From contig CBDCQE010000001.1 in the NCBI GenBank assembly GCA_965220505.1, positions 2,046,001 through 2,110,000 on the forward strand: a stretch of 64,000 nucleotides of DNA. The letters run 5' to 3'. Position numbers and translations under genes: made by a program. The notes beneath the pieces were generated by a model that was given only the letters and a program-made list of their open reading frames with translations, was not told the origin of the DNA and ran no database searches. Of the stretch, positions 54,037 through 62,232 are shown one piece after another. Source of the DNA: Bin87 sp965220505 (GTDB lineage Bacteria > Chloroflexota > Dehalococcoidia > Lucifugimonadales > UBA3495). Within the stretch, counting starts at the first letter, position 1. The number at the start of each line of letters is the position of its first letter.

Positions 54037-54972
54037 ATGTTGCGCTATGCGCGGAGGAGAGCCCTTACCAGCGTGATATCGATCCTGGGCGTTTCGGTCA
54101 TCGCTTTTCTCCTCCCCCGTTTAGCCCCCGGAGACCCCGCGTTAATTCTCATGTCGGACGACGCTACTGACGAGATCATTCAACAAACGCGGGAATTCTG
54201 GGGGCTGAATAAGCCCCTATACGAGCAGTATTACGTGTTCATCGTGCGGGCGGTTCAGCTCGATTTGGGCACATCGTTGGTCACGGGAAGGTCAACTATC
54301 GAAACCGTGAAGGACTTTTTCCCCAATACCATCAAGCTAGCTCTGGTGGCTTGGGTCTGGTCCGTCATCGTGTCTATCCCGCTGGGTATTTTAGCCGCCC
54401 TGAATAGAAACAAGATCCCCGACATAGTCATCAGACTGTTTGCAATGTTGGGCCGGGGGATGCCTAATTTCTGGTTGGGGATAATGCTGATTCTCCTGTT
54501 CGCCGTGGTCTGGAATATCCTGCCGGCCTTCGGCATCGGAGAGGGTTTCTTCGATCAAGCCAAGCATCTGATATTGCCGGGATTCGTACTGGGATCGTCT
54601 TTCATGGCGCTCCTCGTGCGCATGGTCCGTTCGGAAATGTTGGAGGTCCTCAACGAAGACTACGTCAGGACAGCCCGGGCCAAGGGCCTTGCCAACCGGG
54701 TAGTCATTTACAGGCACGCCCTGAGGAATGCCTTGATCCCGGTAGTGACCATATTGGGATTGGAAATCGGCGGCCTGATCGGCGGCTCCATTATCACCGA
54801 GACCGTGTTTGCCTACCCAGGCCTGGGCCGGCTCACTGTACAGAGCATCCAGGGGCTCGACTACCCTATGGTCCAGACACTGGTGCTGATTTTTGCGCTG
54901 ATCTACATATCGGCAAGCTTCATTGTTGACATCATATACGGCTACCTCGACCCGCGCATCCGCTATCAGTAG
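54037..54972 (+). CDS. ABC transporter permease, DppB type, system 2
   Basis: This 311-aa inner-membrane protein has the DppB pattern: YARRRALTSVISILGVSVIA, loop with EQYYVFIVRAVQLDLGTSL, six helices, EAA loop with MLEVLNEDYVRTARAKGLANR (about 195-215) and an end YGYLDPRIRYQ. GGGGAAACGCTT precedes ATG 54037. It lies 119 bp after the binding-protein gene and 50 bp before the second permease. Confidence 0.95.
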   Translation: MLRYARRRALTSVISILGVSVIAFLLPRLAPGDPALILMSDDATDEIIQQTREFWGLNKPLYEQYYVFIVRAVQLDLGTSLVTGRSTIETVKDFFPNTIKLALVAWVWSVIVSIPLGILAALNRNKIPDIVIRLFAMLGRGMPNFWLGIMLILLFAVVWNILPAFGIGEGFFDQAKHLILPGFVLGSSFMALLVRMVRSEMLEVLNEDYVRTARAKGLANRVVIYRHALRNALIPVVTILGLEIGGLIGGSIITETVFAYPGLGRLTVQSIQGLDYPMVQTLVLIFALIYISASFIVDIIYGYLDPRIRYQ

Positions 54973-55022
54973 ATCGTTTTGGGGTCGTTGCGTTATCTCA
55001 GGGTGCGCCCGGTAACGACGCT

Positions 55023-55919
55023 ATGATGCAATCAGCTCCTCCTCTTTCTTCCGAAAGGACGGGTAGATCCGCGCCCAGGAACCTGAAGCGGTTCCTGGGC
55101 GAACGTAGCCTGCTCCTCGGAGCCGCCGTGCTGATCGTGGTGGGTCTCATGGCTGTGGCTGCACCCCTGGTTTCCCCGCACGATCCGAACGCTATGAAGC
55201 CGGCGGACAGACTTTCTGAACCGGGATTTGCCTCTGGTGGTGACCCGGCCTACCTTTTCGGCACCGATTTTCTGGGGCGAGACGTGCTGAGCCGCATCAT
55301 TTTCGGCGCTCGCGTATCGCTGGTGGTGGGAGTGTTTGCAGTCTTGGGAGCTGGGTCCATCGGCGTCGTCGTGGGAGCCATCGCGGGATACTACGGCAAG
55401 TGGGTGGACGAGGTCTTGATGCGCCTGGTCGACATGGGACTTGCCGTGCCCGGGCTTCTGCTGGCGTTGGTAATCGTGATGCTGCTCGGCGCCGGGATGT
55501 GGAACGTGGTGCTGGTGCTCAGTTCAACCGGTTGGTTGGGGTTCGCGCGCGTAACCCGGGGCGTAACCCTGAGCGTCAAAGAGCGCGATTTTATCCTGGC
55601 CGCTCGTAGTTACGGGGCAGCGGACTCTCGCATCATCACCCGGCACTTGATACCAAACCTGATAGCTCCGATTATTGTCCTTGGCAGTCAGCAATTGGGA
55701 GTCTTCATCTATGCTGAGTCATCCCTGTCTTTTCTGGGTCTCGGTGTTCCGCTGGATACTCCAACTTGGGGCAGCATGATAGCCCAGGGCAGGTCGTATC
55801 TCGACACTTCCTGGTGGGTGAGTACCCTTCCCGGGATCGTACTGACCATCACGGTGCTCGGCGCTTTCTACTTCGGTGATGGATTGCGGGACGCGTTGGA
55901 TCCGCGGCTGAGAAGATAG
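55023..55919 (+). CDS. ABC transporter permease, DppC type, system 2
   Basis: This 298-aa permease has FGTDFLGRDVLSRIIFGARVS (part; about 78-98), six membrane helices and the EAA loop GVTLSVKERDFILAARSYGA (about 178-197), with the end FGDGLRDALDPRLRR. Upstream ribosome-site match is weak. Together with the preceding two genes it is an oligopeptide importer lacking its ATPases. Confidence 0.95.
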   Translation: MMQSAPPLSSERTGRSAPRNLKRFLGERSLLLGAAVLIVVGLMAVAAPLVSPHDPNAMKPADRLSEPGFASGGDPAYLFGTDFLGRDVLSRIIFGARVSLVVGVFAVLGAGSIGVVVGAIAGYYGKWVDEVLMRLVDMGLAVPGLLLALVIVMLLGAGMWNVVLVLSSTGWLGFARVTRGVTLSVKERDFILAARSYGAADSRIITRHLIPNLIAPIIVLGSQQLGVFIYAESSLSFLGLGVPLDTPTWGSMIAQGRSYLDTSWWVSTLPGIVLTITVLGAFYFGDGLRDALDPRLRR

Positions 55920-55989
55920 ATACACAAATCGGCCGGGCTAAGATTCTGTCCAGCCAAATCCCAAAATCCTGTCCTCGGTTGGTGGTTCC

Positions 55990-56450
55990 CAGTGAGGAAG
56001 TCTATCTGACGGGGCTTGTAGGGTGGGACAGCCGTAGCAGTCGGTCTGAGGATTGGGTTTCGCTGTTGACGGGACCGTGGCTTGACGGCAATTCACCAAG
56101 TTTGGGAGATGGGCGACGACGGACTGACCGACCTGCGGCAGCGGCGAAAGAGCTTGAGCAGGTTGTGACCGGTGCAGGTCAAGGACCACTCACCCTAGAA
56201 CATGCTGCAATCCCCGCAGCCGAAACTAACGGAAGTCTCGGCCTTGCTTGATCTGGCGGAAGACCGGCTCTACGGCTCCCATGCGCAGGGCGTAACGCAC
56301 GACCCGGTTCGGCTCGCAGCTTGCGGCGCATCGGATCCCGGGTGTCCCGTGTTGACTGGATTTGGCGAACCGCATTGCCTCACGTAAAACGCTACCAAAT
56401 GAGGATGGTTGCCTCAAAGAAAACGTTGCCTAAAATGCGGAGGCAGCCAC
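55990..56450 (-). mobile_element. IS1182-like transposase remnant with 79-bp end repeat (copy 2)
   Basis: On the minus strand RYALRMGAVEPVFRQIKQG and RDFR (about 56226-56300), followed after a stop by RLRGLQHVL and, in another frame, GEWSLTCTGHNLLKLFRR, reproduce the C-terminal block of IS1182-family transposases (VEPVFGxIK, RG, EW, NLLKL). Frameshifts and stops make it inactive. The segment 56051-56129 is the second copy of the repeat at 51346-51424. The remainder of 55920-56681 contains no other feature, except short TTGCCTCA-type repeats near 56373 and 56412. Confidence 0.7.
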
Positions 56451-56681
56451 GTGGGTGGAGGCATAAGCAGTACGGGAAACGGGCATTGTTAGTCACACCG
56501 AGAGAGCGCTACCAATGCTCCTCCAGAGGGAGAAAAGTCGCACCTATTTTGCGGCAGCCGGCCCCCAATCCCCTGGCTTTGGCAATCGCCCGATAGCAGG
56601 AAGTGCCGGCCGGCGTTCAACCCGTTTCGACCCGTTGGAGGAGTGCACGCAGACTGCTTAACGCTGGCTGACGCTCGGCAG

Positions 56682-57212
56682 TCAGGCTGGTGGCAGTTGG
56701 GGCTCCCCGTCCTCGATCCTCAGCACGTACCGGTAGTCGTAGCCCAACTCGCGAATGCGCTGCCCACCGTCTCCCCGGTCGAACACGGCCACAACCTGTC
56801 GGACCACCGACCCAGCCTCTTCCACGGCCTCAATGCACCGGATGATCGAATCGCCCGTGTAGCAGGTGTCGTCCACAATGGCCACCTGGGGTTCGAGGTT
56901 GCCTTCGATACGGTTAAGCATTCCGTAGGCTTTGGATTCAGCGCGCACGTAAAACCCGGTGCGGGGGACAGTAGACTGGTGCACCACCGCCGTCACCACC
57001 GGAATCGCTGCGGTGGCCGGTCCGCCAATGCAGCGGACATCGCCCGCGAGCAGATTCCCGATGCATCGTCCGGCCAGGATGCTGCCCTCGGGGGTGAGCA
57101 TGAACGCACGCCCGTTGACATACCAGTCTGTGGTCCGGCCGTCCTCCAGGACAAAACGCCCTTTATGGATATGCGGTCGCACCAGTTGGGCGATGGCCTG
57201 TAGTTCGTCCAT
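56682..57212 (-). CDS. pyrE: Orotate phosphoribosyltransferase-like protein
   Basis: This 176-aa type I phosphoribosyltransferase has the PRPP loop VAIVDDTCYTGDSIIRCIE (about 118-136, VDDxxxTG), an N-terminal GRFVLEDGRTTDWYVNGR (about 20-37, the OPRTase S/G-x-K/W-Y substrate region) and GGPATAAIPVVTAVV (about 65). The product would be orotidine 5'-phosphate. ATG 57212 gives the normal family start; the frame is open to 57425, adding 71 residues without a match. The terminal residues PQLPPA extend past the family core. I am fairly sure of the PRTase fold, less sure of the exact substrate. Confidence 0.82.
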   Translation of the reverse strand: MDELQAIAQLVRPHIHKGRFVLEDGRTTDWYVNGRAFMLTPEGSILAGRCIGNLLAGDVRCIGGPATAAIPVVTAVVHQSTVPRTGFYVRAESKAYGMLNRIEGNLEPQVAIVDDTCYTGDSIIRCIEAVEEAGSVVRQVVAVFDRGDGGQRIRELGYDYRYVLRIEDGEPQLPPA

Positions 57213-57638
57213 ATTCGATATCACGCGCGTGAAGAATGCCTGCCTTTCTGGCTGCAGCGGTAATTCCACGGCGCCCAGCCCGGTGGCAAAGCGATCCGTT
57301 ACCGTGCCTGCCTGGCAACCAATACTGACCAGTGAGGTCGCTGCCGATCCATTGTAAACGATGCAAACGGCGATTTGGCGGACGGGTGAGTGCCCAAAAG
57401 GACCATCAGGTTTCGGCATATACACCGGATGACAAACCGAAATAGTTACATAACGGATTTTTCGTGAGATACTCGCCAGACATTTGGTCCAATCGAAGAT
57501 TGTCCTCAGATGGTTTTGCTACAGTCCTCAAGGCGCCTTTCGCCAGGTGTCATTGTCCGCGTCCCGAACAGTCCAGGCTCGCCTGCGGGAATGAGTTACA
57601 CGTTCGTTACGCACGAGAAATATATCCGTAATAATTGT

Positions 57639-57666
57639 TTGATTTTCAGAAATCGTATGGTATGAT
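57639..57666 (+). promoter_or_regulatory. Sigma-70-type promoter before the hybrid regulator
   Basis: TTGATT (57639-57644), a 16-base spacer and TATGAT (57661-57666) form a fair sigma-70 promoter in an AT-rich patch, about 138 bases before ATG 57805. The stretch 57213-57804 (592 bp) is otherwise without a supported gene and separates divergent transcripts. The leader left between promoter and gene is long. Confidence 0.5.
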
Positions 57667-57804
57667 GCGCAACCACAGGCGGTCACTTTGCGAGACATCA
57701 CCGAGGGCCCGGGCAGACACTCGTTCCCAGGTCCTTGGAGACGAGTGTGTCAGATTAGCAGAATGTGCCGGCGAGTTTCGGACACAACGTAGTCATACGG
57801 ATTA

Positions 57805-60204
57805 ATGATGCCTGCACATATATTGATTGACGTCTCGAAAGGAATCGCCGGGGCGGAGCGGGAAGACGAAGAGTCACGAAGCAGATTTGGCGACCTTCTC
57901 GAAGCAAGCCTGCATGTTTCGGAAAGTTTGGAAACCGAGATTGTCCTGCAAAGGGTGATTGACAACGCGCGTTGGCTCACCAAAGCTCGGTATGGAGTGC
58001 TTCTGGCCTTCTCTGCGTCCGGAGAAGTCGAGAATATATTCACCTCCGGCGGGACCGAGGGCGAATTCCACGGCATCCAAACCGCCCCGCAAGGCAAGGG
58101 GCTGTTAGGCTACCTGAACGAAGTCCAGGGCCCGCTGCGGGTCGCCGACATTGCCAGCCATCCCAAGTCAGCCGGATTTCCCGACGGGCACCCGCCGATG
58201 CGGACTTTCTTGGGTGTGCCAATCCGTCGTGACGAGGCGCACATCGGCAACATATACCTGGCGGAAACCGAAAGCGGGGAAGAATTCACCTCTGATGATG
58301 AAGACATCATCGCGCGATTCGCCGCGCATGCGGCGGCCGCGATCTCGAACGCGCGCAAATTCGAAGCAGAACGGCGTGTCAAAACGGATCTGAAGACCCT
58401 GGTCGACATATCTCCGATCGGAGTGGTCGTGTTCGACGCCAAAACGGGCGCGGTGATCACCGCCAACCGCGAGTGTCAACGCATCTGCGACGATCTGCAC
58501 CTGCCGGGCGGCATTTGGGAGGGCATGCTGGGGGTGGTTTCGTTCCGTCGAGCCGACGGCCGGGAAGTGTCTTTCAATGAGTTGCCGTCCACCCGGGTTA
58601 TGCAAAGCGGCGAGACGGTGCGAGCTGAAGAGATCGTCATCTGTTTGCCCGATGGGCGCTCCGTTACCACTCTCGTCAACGCCGCGCCCATCTACTCGGA
58701 ACACGGCGAGATAGTATCGGTGGTGGTGGCCATGCAGGACATGACGCCACGCCTGGACGATGAGAAGATGCGATCGGAGTTCTTGGGGATGGTGAGCCAG
58801 GAAATGCGCACTCCGCTGAGCGCAATCAAAGGCTCGATTGTCGCCTTGTCTGACCTCGTCGGTTCGATGCATTCGTCCGAGCCTTTGCAGTTGCTGCAAA
58901 TCATCGACCACCAAGCAGAGTTGATGCGCGCGCAGATCAACAGTCTCATCGATCTATCCCGCATAGACGCGGACACCCTACATCTATCTCTCGAATCCAC
59001 AAGCGTACAGAAGCTCGTCGAAGATGCGATCAGCGAATTTCGGCGCAACCACGCCGGCCAGACGTTTGACGCGCACATCCCCCCAGACCTCCCGAACATT
59101 TCCGCCGATGGTGAGCGCATCGACCAGGTTCTGCGTGATTTGTTCGCACACTGTTTCCGGTATTCGACCGGGTCCGAAACCATAACGGTGGGCGGCGGAC
59201 TGGAGGACGGTCAGGTTGCCATCTCAGTGTCGAACGTGGTGGGCTGCGACCATCAGACCCAACCGCCCGAAGTTTTCGAACGGCTTCGGCGGGCGCGGTT
59301 GGGAGAAGGCCAGGGAAGCTCTGAGGAAGGCGGGCTGGCCCTGGCGATTGCCCAGGGAATGGTTAACGCTCATGGCGGTCGTTTCCGCGTGAGGCGGAGC
59401 GAAGACGAACACGGGGTGACGTTCACGCTGACGATCCCCGTCTCCGAGTCAGAATCGATCGCTACAACAACCAAAGCCGGCAATGGCATCGGCCCCGTTC
59501 AACCCCCGGCCGGTGAGAAGCCGCGGATTCTGGTAGTCGCCGATGATCCGCACATCCTCAGCACGATGCGACGAACGCTGTCGCGTGCGGACTTTGCCCC
59601 GCTGGCAGTGTTCGACCTGGGGGACATGGAGCGTTTGGTCGCAGAGCAAAAGCCCAAAATCGCGGTGATTGACCTGTCCAGATCCACCGAGAAAGAGTTT
59701 GAACTGGTGGAATGGCTCGTAACCTCACATCGAGTTTCCGTGATCGGCGTCCCGGACCCGGGCGACGAAGCAAACGCGATCCTGGCCTACGAGAAAGGCG
59801 CCGACGGTTACATCGTAAAACCATTCTCTCCCCCGGAGTTGGTGGCGAGGATCAGGGCCACCTTGCGCAGAAAAGCAGGCTCCCAACTTGCGGAGAAGGA
59901 CGAGGGATATACCCTGGGAAGCGTAAACGTGGATTACACGTCCCACCGGGTCACGGTTGCGGGACAGCCGGTGCAGCTGACCGCCACCGAGTACAAGTTG
60001 CTGCACGAACTCTCGAGCGGCGCCGGCCGGGTCATGACACAGGACGAGTTGCTGCACCGGGTCTGGGGACCAGAATACGCTGGAGAATCGCAGCTGCTCC
60101 GCGCTTACGTGAAGACACTGCGGCAAAAGTTGGGGGACAACGCGCGAGATCCGTCGTACATCTTCACGGAGCATGGGATCGGTTACCGGATGGCCAAGCC
60201 GTAA
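57805..60204 (+). CDS. GAF-PAS-pseudokinase-REC-winged-helix regulator
   Basis: This 799-aa protein has a GAF domain (about 45-190), a PAS-like domain (about 205-320), a histidine-kinase-like region (about 325-555), a receiver (575-690) and an OmpR-type winged helix (about 700-799, LTATEYKLLHELSS, then AYVKTLRQKLGD). The kinase part looks dead: the H-box reads MVSQEMRTPLSAI, with Gln332 where the phosphorylated His belongs; the N-box reads LFAHCFRYS rather than NLxxNAxxY, and DxGxG is absent (SNVVGCDH). The receiver keeps its Asp623 (AVIDLS). It may sense a ligand by GAF/PAS and act directly on DNA. The start is ATG 57805 or 57808. Confidence 0.9.
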   Translation: MMPAHILIDVSKGIAGAEREDEESRSRFGDLLEASLHVSESLETEIVLQRVIDNARWLTKARYGVLLAFSASGEVENIFTSGGTEGEFHGIQTAPQGKGLLGYLNEVQGPLRVADIASHPKSAGFPDGHPPMRTFLGVPIRRDEAHIGNIYLAETESGEEFTSDDEDIIARFAAHAAAAISNARKFEAERRVKTDLKTLVDISPIGVVVFDAKTGAVITANRECQRICDDLHLPGGIWEGMLGVVSFRRADGREVSFNELPSTRVMQSGETVRAEEIVICLPDGRSVTTLVNAAPIYSEHGEIVSVVVAMQDMTPRLDDEKMRSEFLGMVSQEMRTPLSAIKGSIVALSDLVGSMHSSEPLQLLQIIDHQAELMRAQINSLIDLSRIDADTLHLSLESTSVQKLVEDAISEFRRNHAGQTFDAHIPPDLPNISADGERIDQVLRDLFAHCFRYSTGSETITVGGGLEDGQVAISVSNVVGCDHQTQPPEVFERLRRARLGEGQGSSEEGGLALAIAQGMVNAHGGRFRVRRSEDEHGVTFTLTIPVSESESIATTTKAGNGIGPVQPPAGEKPRILVVADDPHILSTMRRTLSRADFAPLAVFDLGDMERLVAEQKPKIAVIDLSRSTEKEFELVEWLVTSHRVSVIGVPDPGDEANAILAYEKGADGYIVKPFSPPELVARIRATLRRKAGSQLAEKDEGYTLGSVNVDYTSHRVTVAGQPVQLTATEYKLLHELSSGAGRVMTQDELLHRVWGPEYAGESQLLRAYVKTLRQKLGDNARDPSYIFTEHGIGYRMAKP

Positions 60205-60274
60205 CCCGAGTTCAAACGAACCGGCGCGTCACCTGCGCCTCGGTCAACCGCCCTGCGCAACGAGTGCGAAAAAG

Positions 60275-60305
60275 AGCGGCGCCGGGATAATCTCCCGGCG
60301 CCGTT
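60275..60305. terminator. Bidirectional intrinsic terminator between convergent genes
   Basis: GGCGCCGGGA (60278-60287), loop TAATC and TCCCGGCGCC (60293-60302) form a perfect 10-bp stem, extended by a few more pairs. On the minus strand it is followed by CTCTTTTTCG, a good T-tract ending the gamma-glutamyltransferase transcript. On the plus strand TTCAGTTAA gives a weaker end for the regulator transcript. Confidence 0.8.
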
Positions 60306-60330
60306 CAGTTAAATGTGATGGGTCCGGGAT

Positions 60331-62082
60331 TTACCTGCCCATGGCGTAGCCATCCCGCCGCAGGTCCGCACCGCCGAACAGGCTGCCGCGCTCGCGATCG
60401 ATCTCGATGGCGCACAGGGAGCCCATCCGAGGGGTCCACTCGTTCCACACGTCCACATCGTGGCCGCGTTTCCGCAAGTCGTCCACCACCGACGGCTCAA
60501 TGCGAGATTCGACACCCACCAGGCCGGGGCGGTAAGCGTGCGGCCAGAAAGAGTTGGGGAAGCTCCAGGTCGACGCGCGCGGGGCTTCGATGCCCTGCTG
60601 CACGTCCATGCCGAATTCGGCCACGTTCAGGAAGAGTTGGACCATGGACTGGGGTTGCACGTCGCCGCCCGGCGTTCCGAAGGGCATCCAGGGCTTGCCA
60701 TCCTTGAATGCCATCGCCGGATTCGGGGTGAGGCGTGGGCGCTTTCCGGGGGCAAGCCCGGCGGGATGGTCCTCGTCCAGCCAGTTCTGCGCTCCCCGGG
60801 CGGACACCATGAAGCCCAGACCGGGCACGATGGGCGCGCCGCCGAACCCGTCGCTGGGCGTGGCCGAGAAAGCGTTGCCCCAGCGGTCCACCGCGCAGAT
60901 GTACGAGGTGTCCGCGGACAACGGGCCGGCCACCGGCTCTGGCTTGCGGGCCGCGTGACCGCTACCCGCCTGGAACGCCCAGGGGTCTCCGGCGTCGGGC
61001 ATCTCCGGGTGAGCCCGTCGGAGATCAATTTCCTTGCGGCGGATTTCCGCATATTCGCGGGAGAGCAGGCCGGCCATGGGCACGTGCACGAAATCGGGAT
61101 CGCCGTAGTAGGCGTGGCGGTCGGCGAAAGCCAGCTTCAGCGCCTCCAGCACGGTGTGGATGTAATCGGCCGAGTTGTGGCCCATTCCCTGGAGGTCGCA
61201 GCCTTCGAGGATGCGCAGGGCGTGGAGGTTCATCGGCCCCTGGCACCACGGCCCGCAGGCGTACACGTCGATGCCCTTGTAGTCAATCATGGGCGGAGTA
61301 TCGACGCCCACTGAGAAGGACGCCAGGTCGCTCATGGACAACCAACCACCCTGGCTCCGGATGAACGCGACCATCTCCTCGGCGATGTCACCCTTGTAAA
61401 ACAGGTCGCGCGCGGCCCGTATGCCGGTCTCACGACCCTGCCCGGCTGCCGCCCGCTCGGCGTCGATCATGCGCCGGAAGGTGCGGGCCAGGTCGGCTTG
61501 CACCAGGAGGTCTCCGATGCCCAGAGCCTTTCCTCCGGGATAGAAGATGTCCATGGTGCTGGTCCACTGGCTGGTGTCTCCTTCGTCGAGGATGATGTTG
61601 TCGCCGCTGCTGACCAGGGCGCGGTGCAGCGTGGCGGGGATCGGGAAGCCGTGGGACGCCAACTCCAGCGCCGGCGTGACCACCTGCTCGAAGCTCATGG
61701 TGCCGTACCGGCTGAGGGTGGTGAGCCAGGCGTCCGGCGCGGCCGGCGTCACGGTGCGCATCACCCCGTGGGGCATGTCGCCGCCGTGTTCGCGCCGGAA
61801 ATAGTCAATGGACGCCTCGGCCGGCCACCGACCGAGGCCGCTGATCTCCCTGGTGTCGCCGGACTCGGCGTGGTGGATGATGATGGGAGCCACGCCACCG
61901 AAACTGGTGTACTGCGGCAGCGTCACGTTGATAACGATGCCGGCCGCTACCCCCGCGTCAATGGCGTTGCCACCCTGCTCGAGAATCCGGTAGCCGGCCG
62001 CGGTTGCCAGGTAGTGACCGGTGCTTACCATGTGGGTAACGCCGCCGACGAGGGGACGGTAGCTTCTCAATCCCAATGCCAT
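60331..62082 (-). CDS. Gamma-glutamyltransferase family protein
   Basis: This 583-aa Ntn hydrolase precursor has GGNAIDAGVAAGIVINVTLP (about 36-55), PAAPDAWLTTLSRYGTMSF and the autoprocessing site region SADTSYICAVDRWGNAFS (about 385-400), where Thr in DTSY would be the new N-terminal nucleophile, followed by GGDVQPQSMVQLFLNV and RWGNAF. It would hydrolyse or transfer gamma-glutamyl groups of glutathione-like compounds. No signal peptide is visible, so it may be cytoplasmic. ATG 62082 is preferred, as GGAGGTCACT lies just before it; the longer frame adds 59 residues of junk. Confidence 0.92.
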   Translation of the reverse strand: MALGLRSYRPLVGGVTHMVSTGHYLATAAGYRILEQGGNAIDAGVAAGIVINVTLPQYTSFGGVAPIIIHHAESGDTREISGLGRWPAEASIDYFRREHGGDMPHGVMRTVTPAAPDAWLTTLSRYGTMSFEQVVTPALELASHGFPIPATLHRALVSSGDNIILDEGDTSQWTSTMDIFYPGGKALGIGDLLVQADLARTFRRMIDAERAAAGQGRETGIRAARDLFYKGDIAEEMVAFIRSQGGWLSMSDLASFSVGVDTPPMIDYKGIDVYACGPWCQGPMNLHALRILEGCDLQGMGHNSADYIHTVLEALKLAFADRHAYYGDPDFVHVPMAGLLSREYAEIRRKEIDLRRAHPEMPDAGDPWAFQAGSGHAARKPEPVAGPLSADTSYICAVDRWGNAFSATPSDGFGGAPIVPGLGFMVSARGAQNWLDEDHPAGLAPGKRPRLTPNPAMAFKDGKPWMPFGTPGGDVQPQSMVQLFLNVAEFGMDVQQGIEAPRASTWSFPNSFWPHAYRPGLVGVESRIEPSVVDDLRKRGHDVDVWNEWTPRMGSLCAIEIDRERGSLFGGADLRRDGYAMGR

Positions 62083-62232
62083 AGTGACCTCCGCAGCCGG
62101 GCTGCGCTTGTTATGGGTTTGCTGTTGGTTGAGCGGGAGTATAGGGTATCGAGGCCGGGGTTGCCAGTTGGGGTACGACGGCGGTTTGTTACAATGGTCA
62201 CCCGCAGCGGCGAGGCGTAAGGACGAAACGCC

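Noticed and set aside
57213..57425. N-terminal extension of the phosphoribosyltransferase
   Set aside because: The added 71 residues match nothing in the family and contain no ribosome site at their start; the family begins close to ATG 57212.
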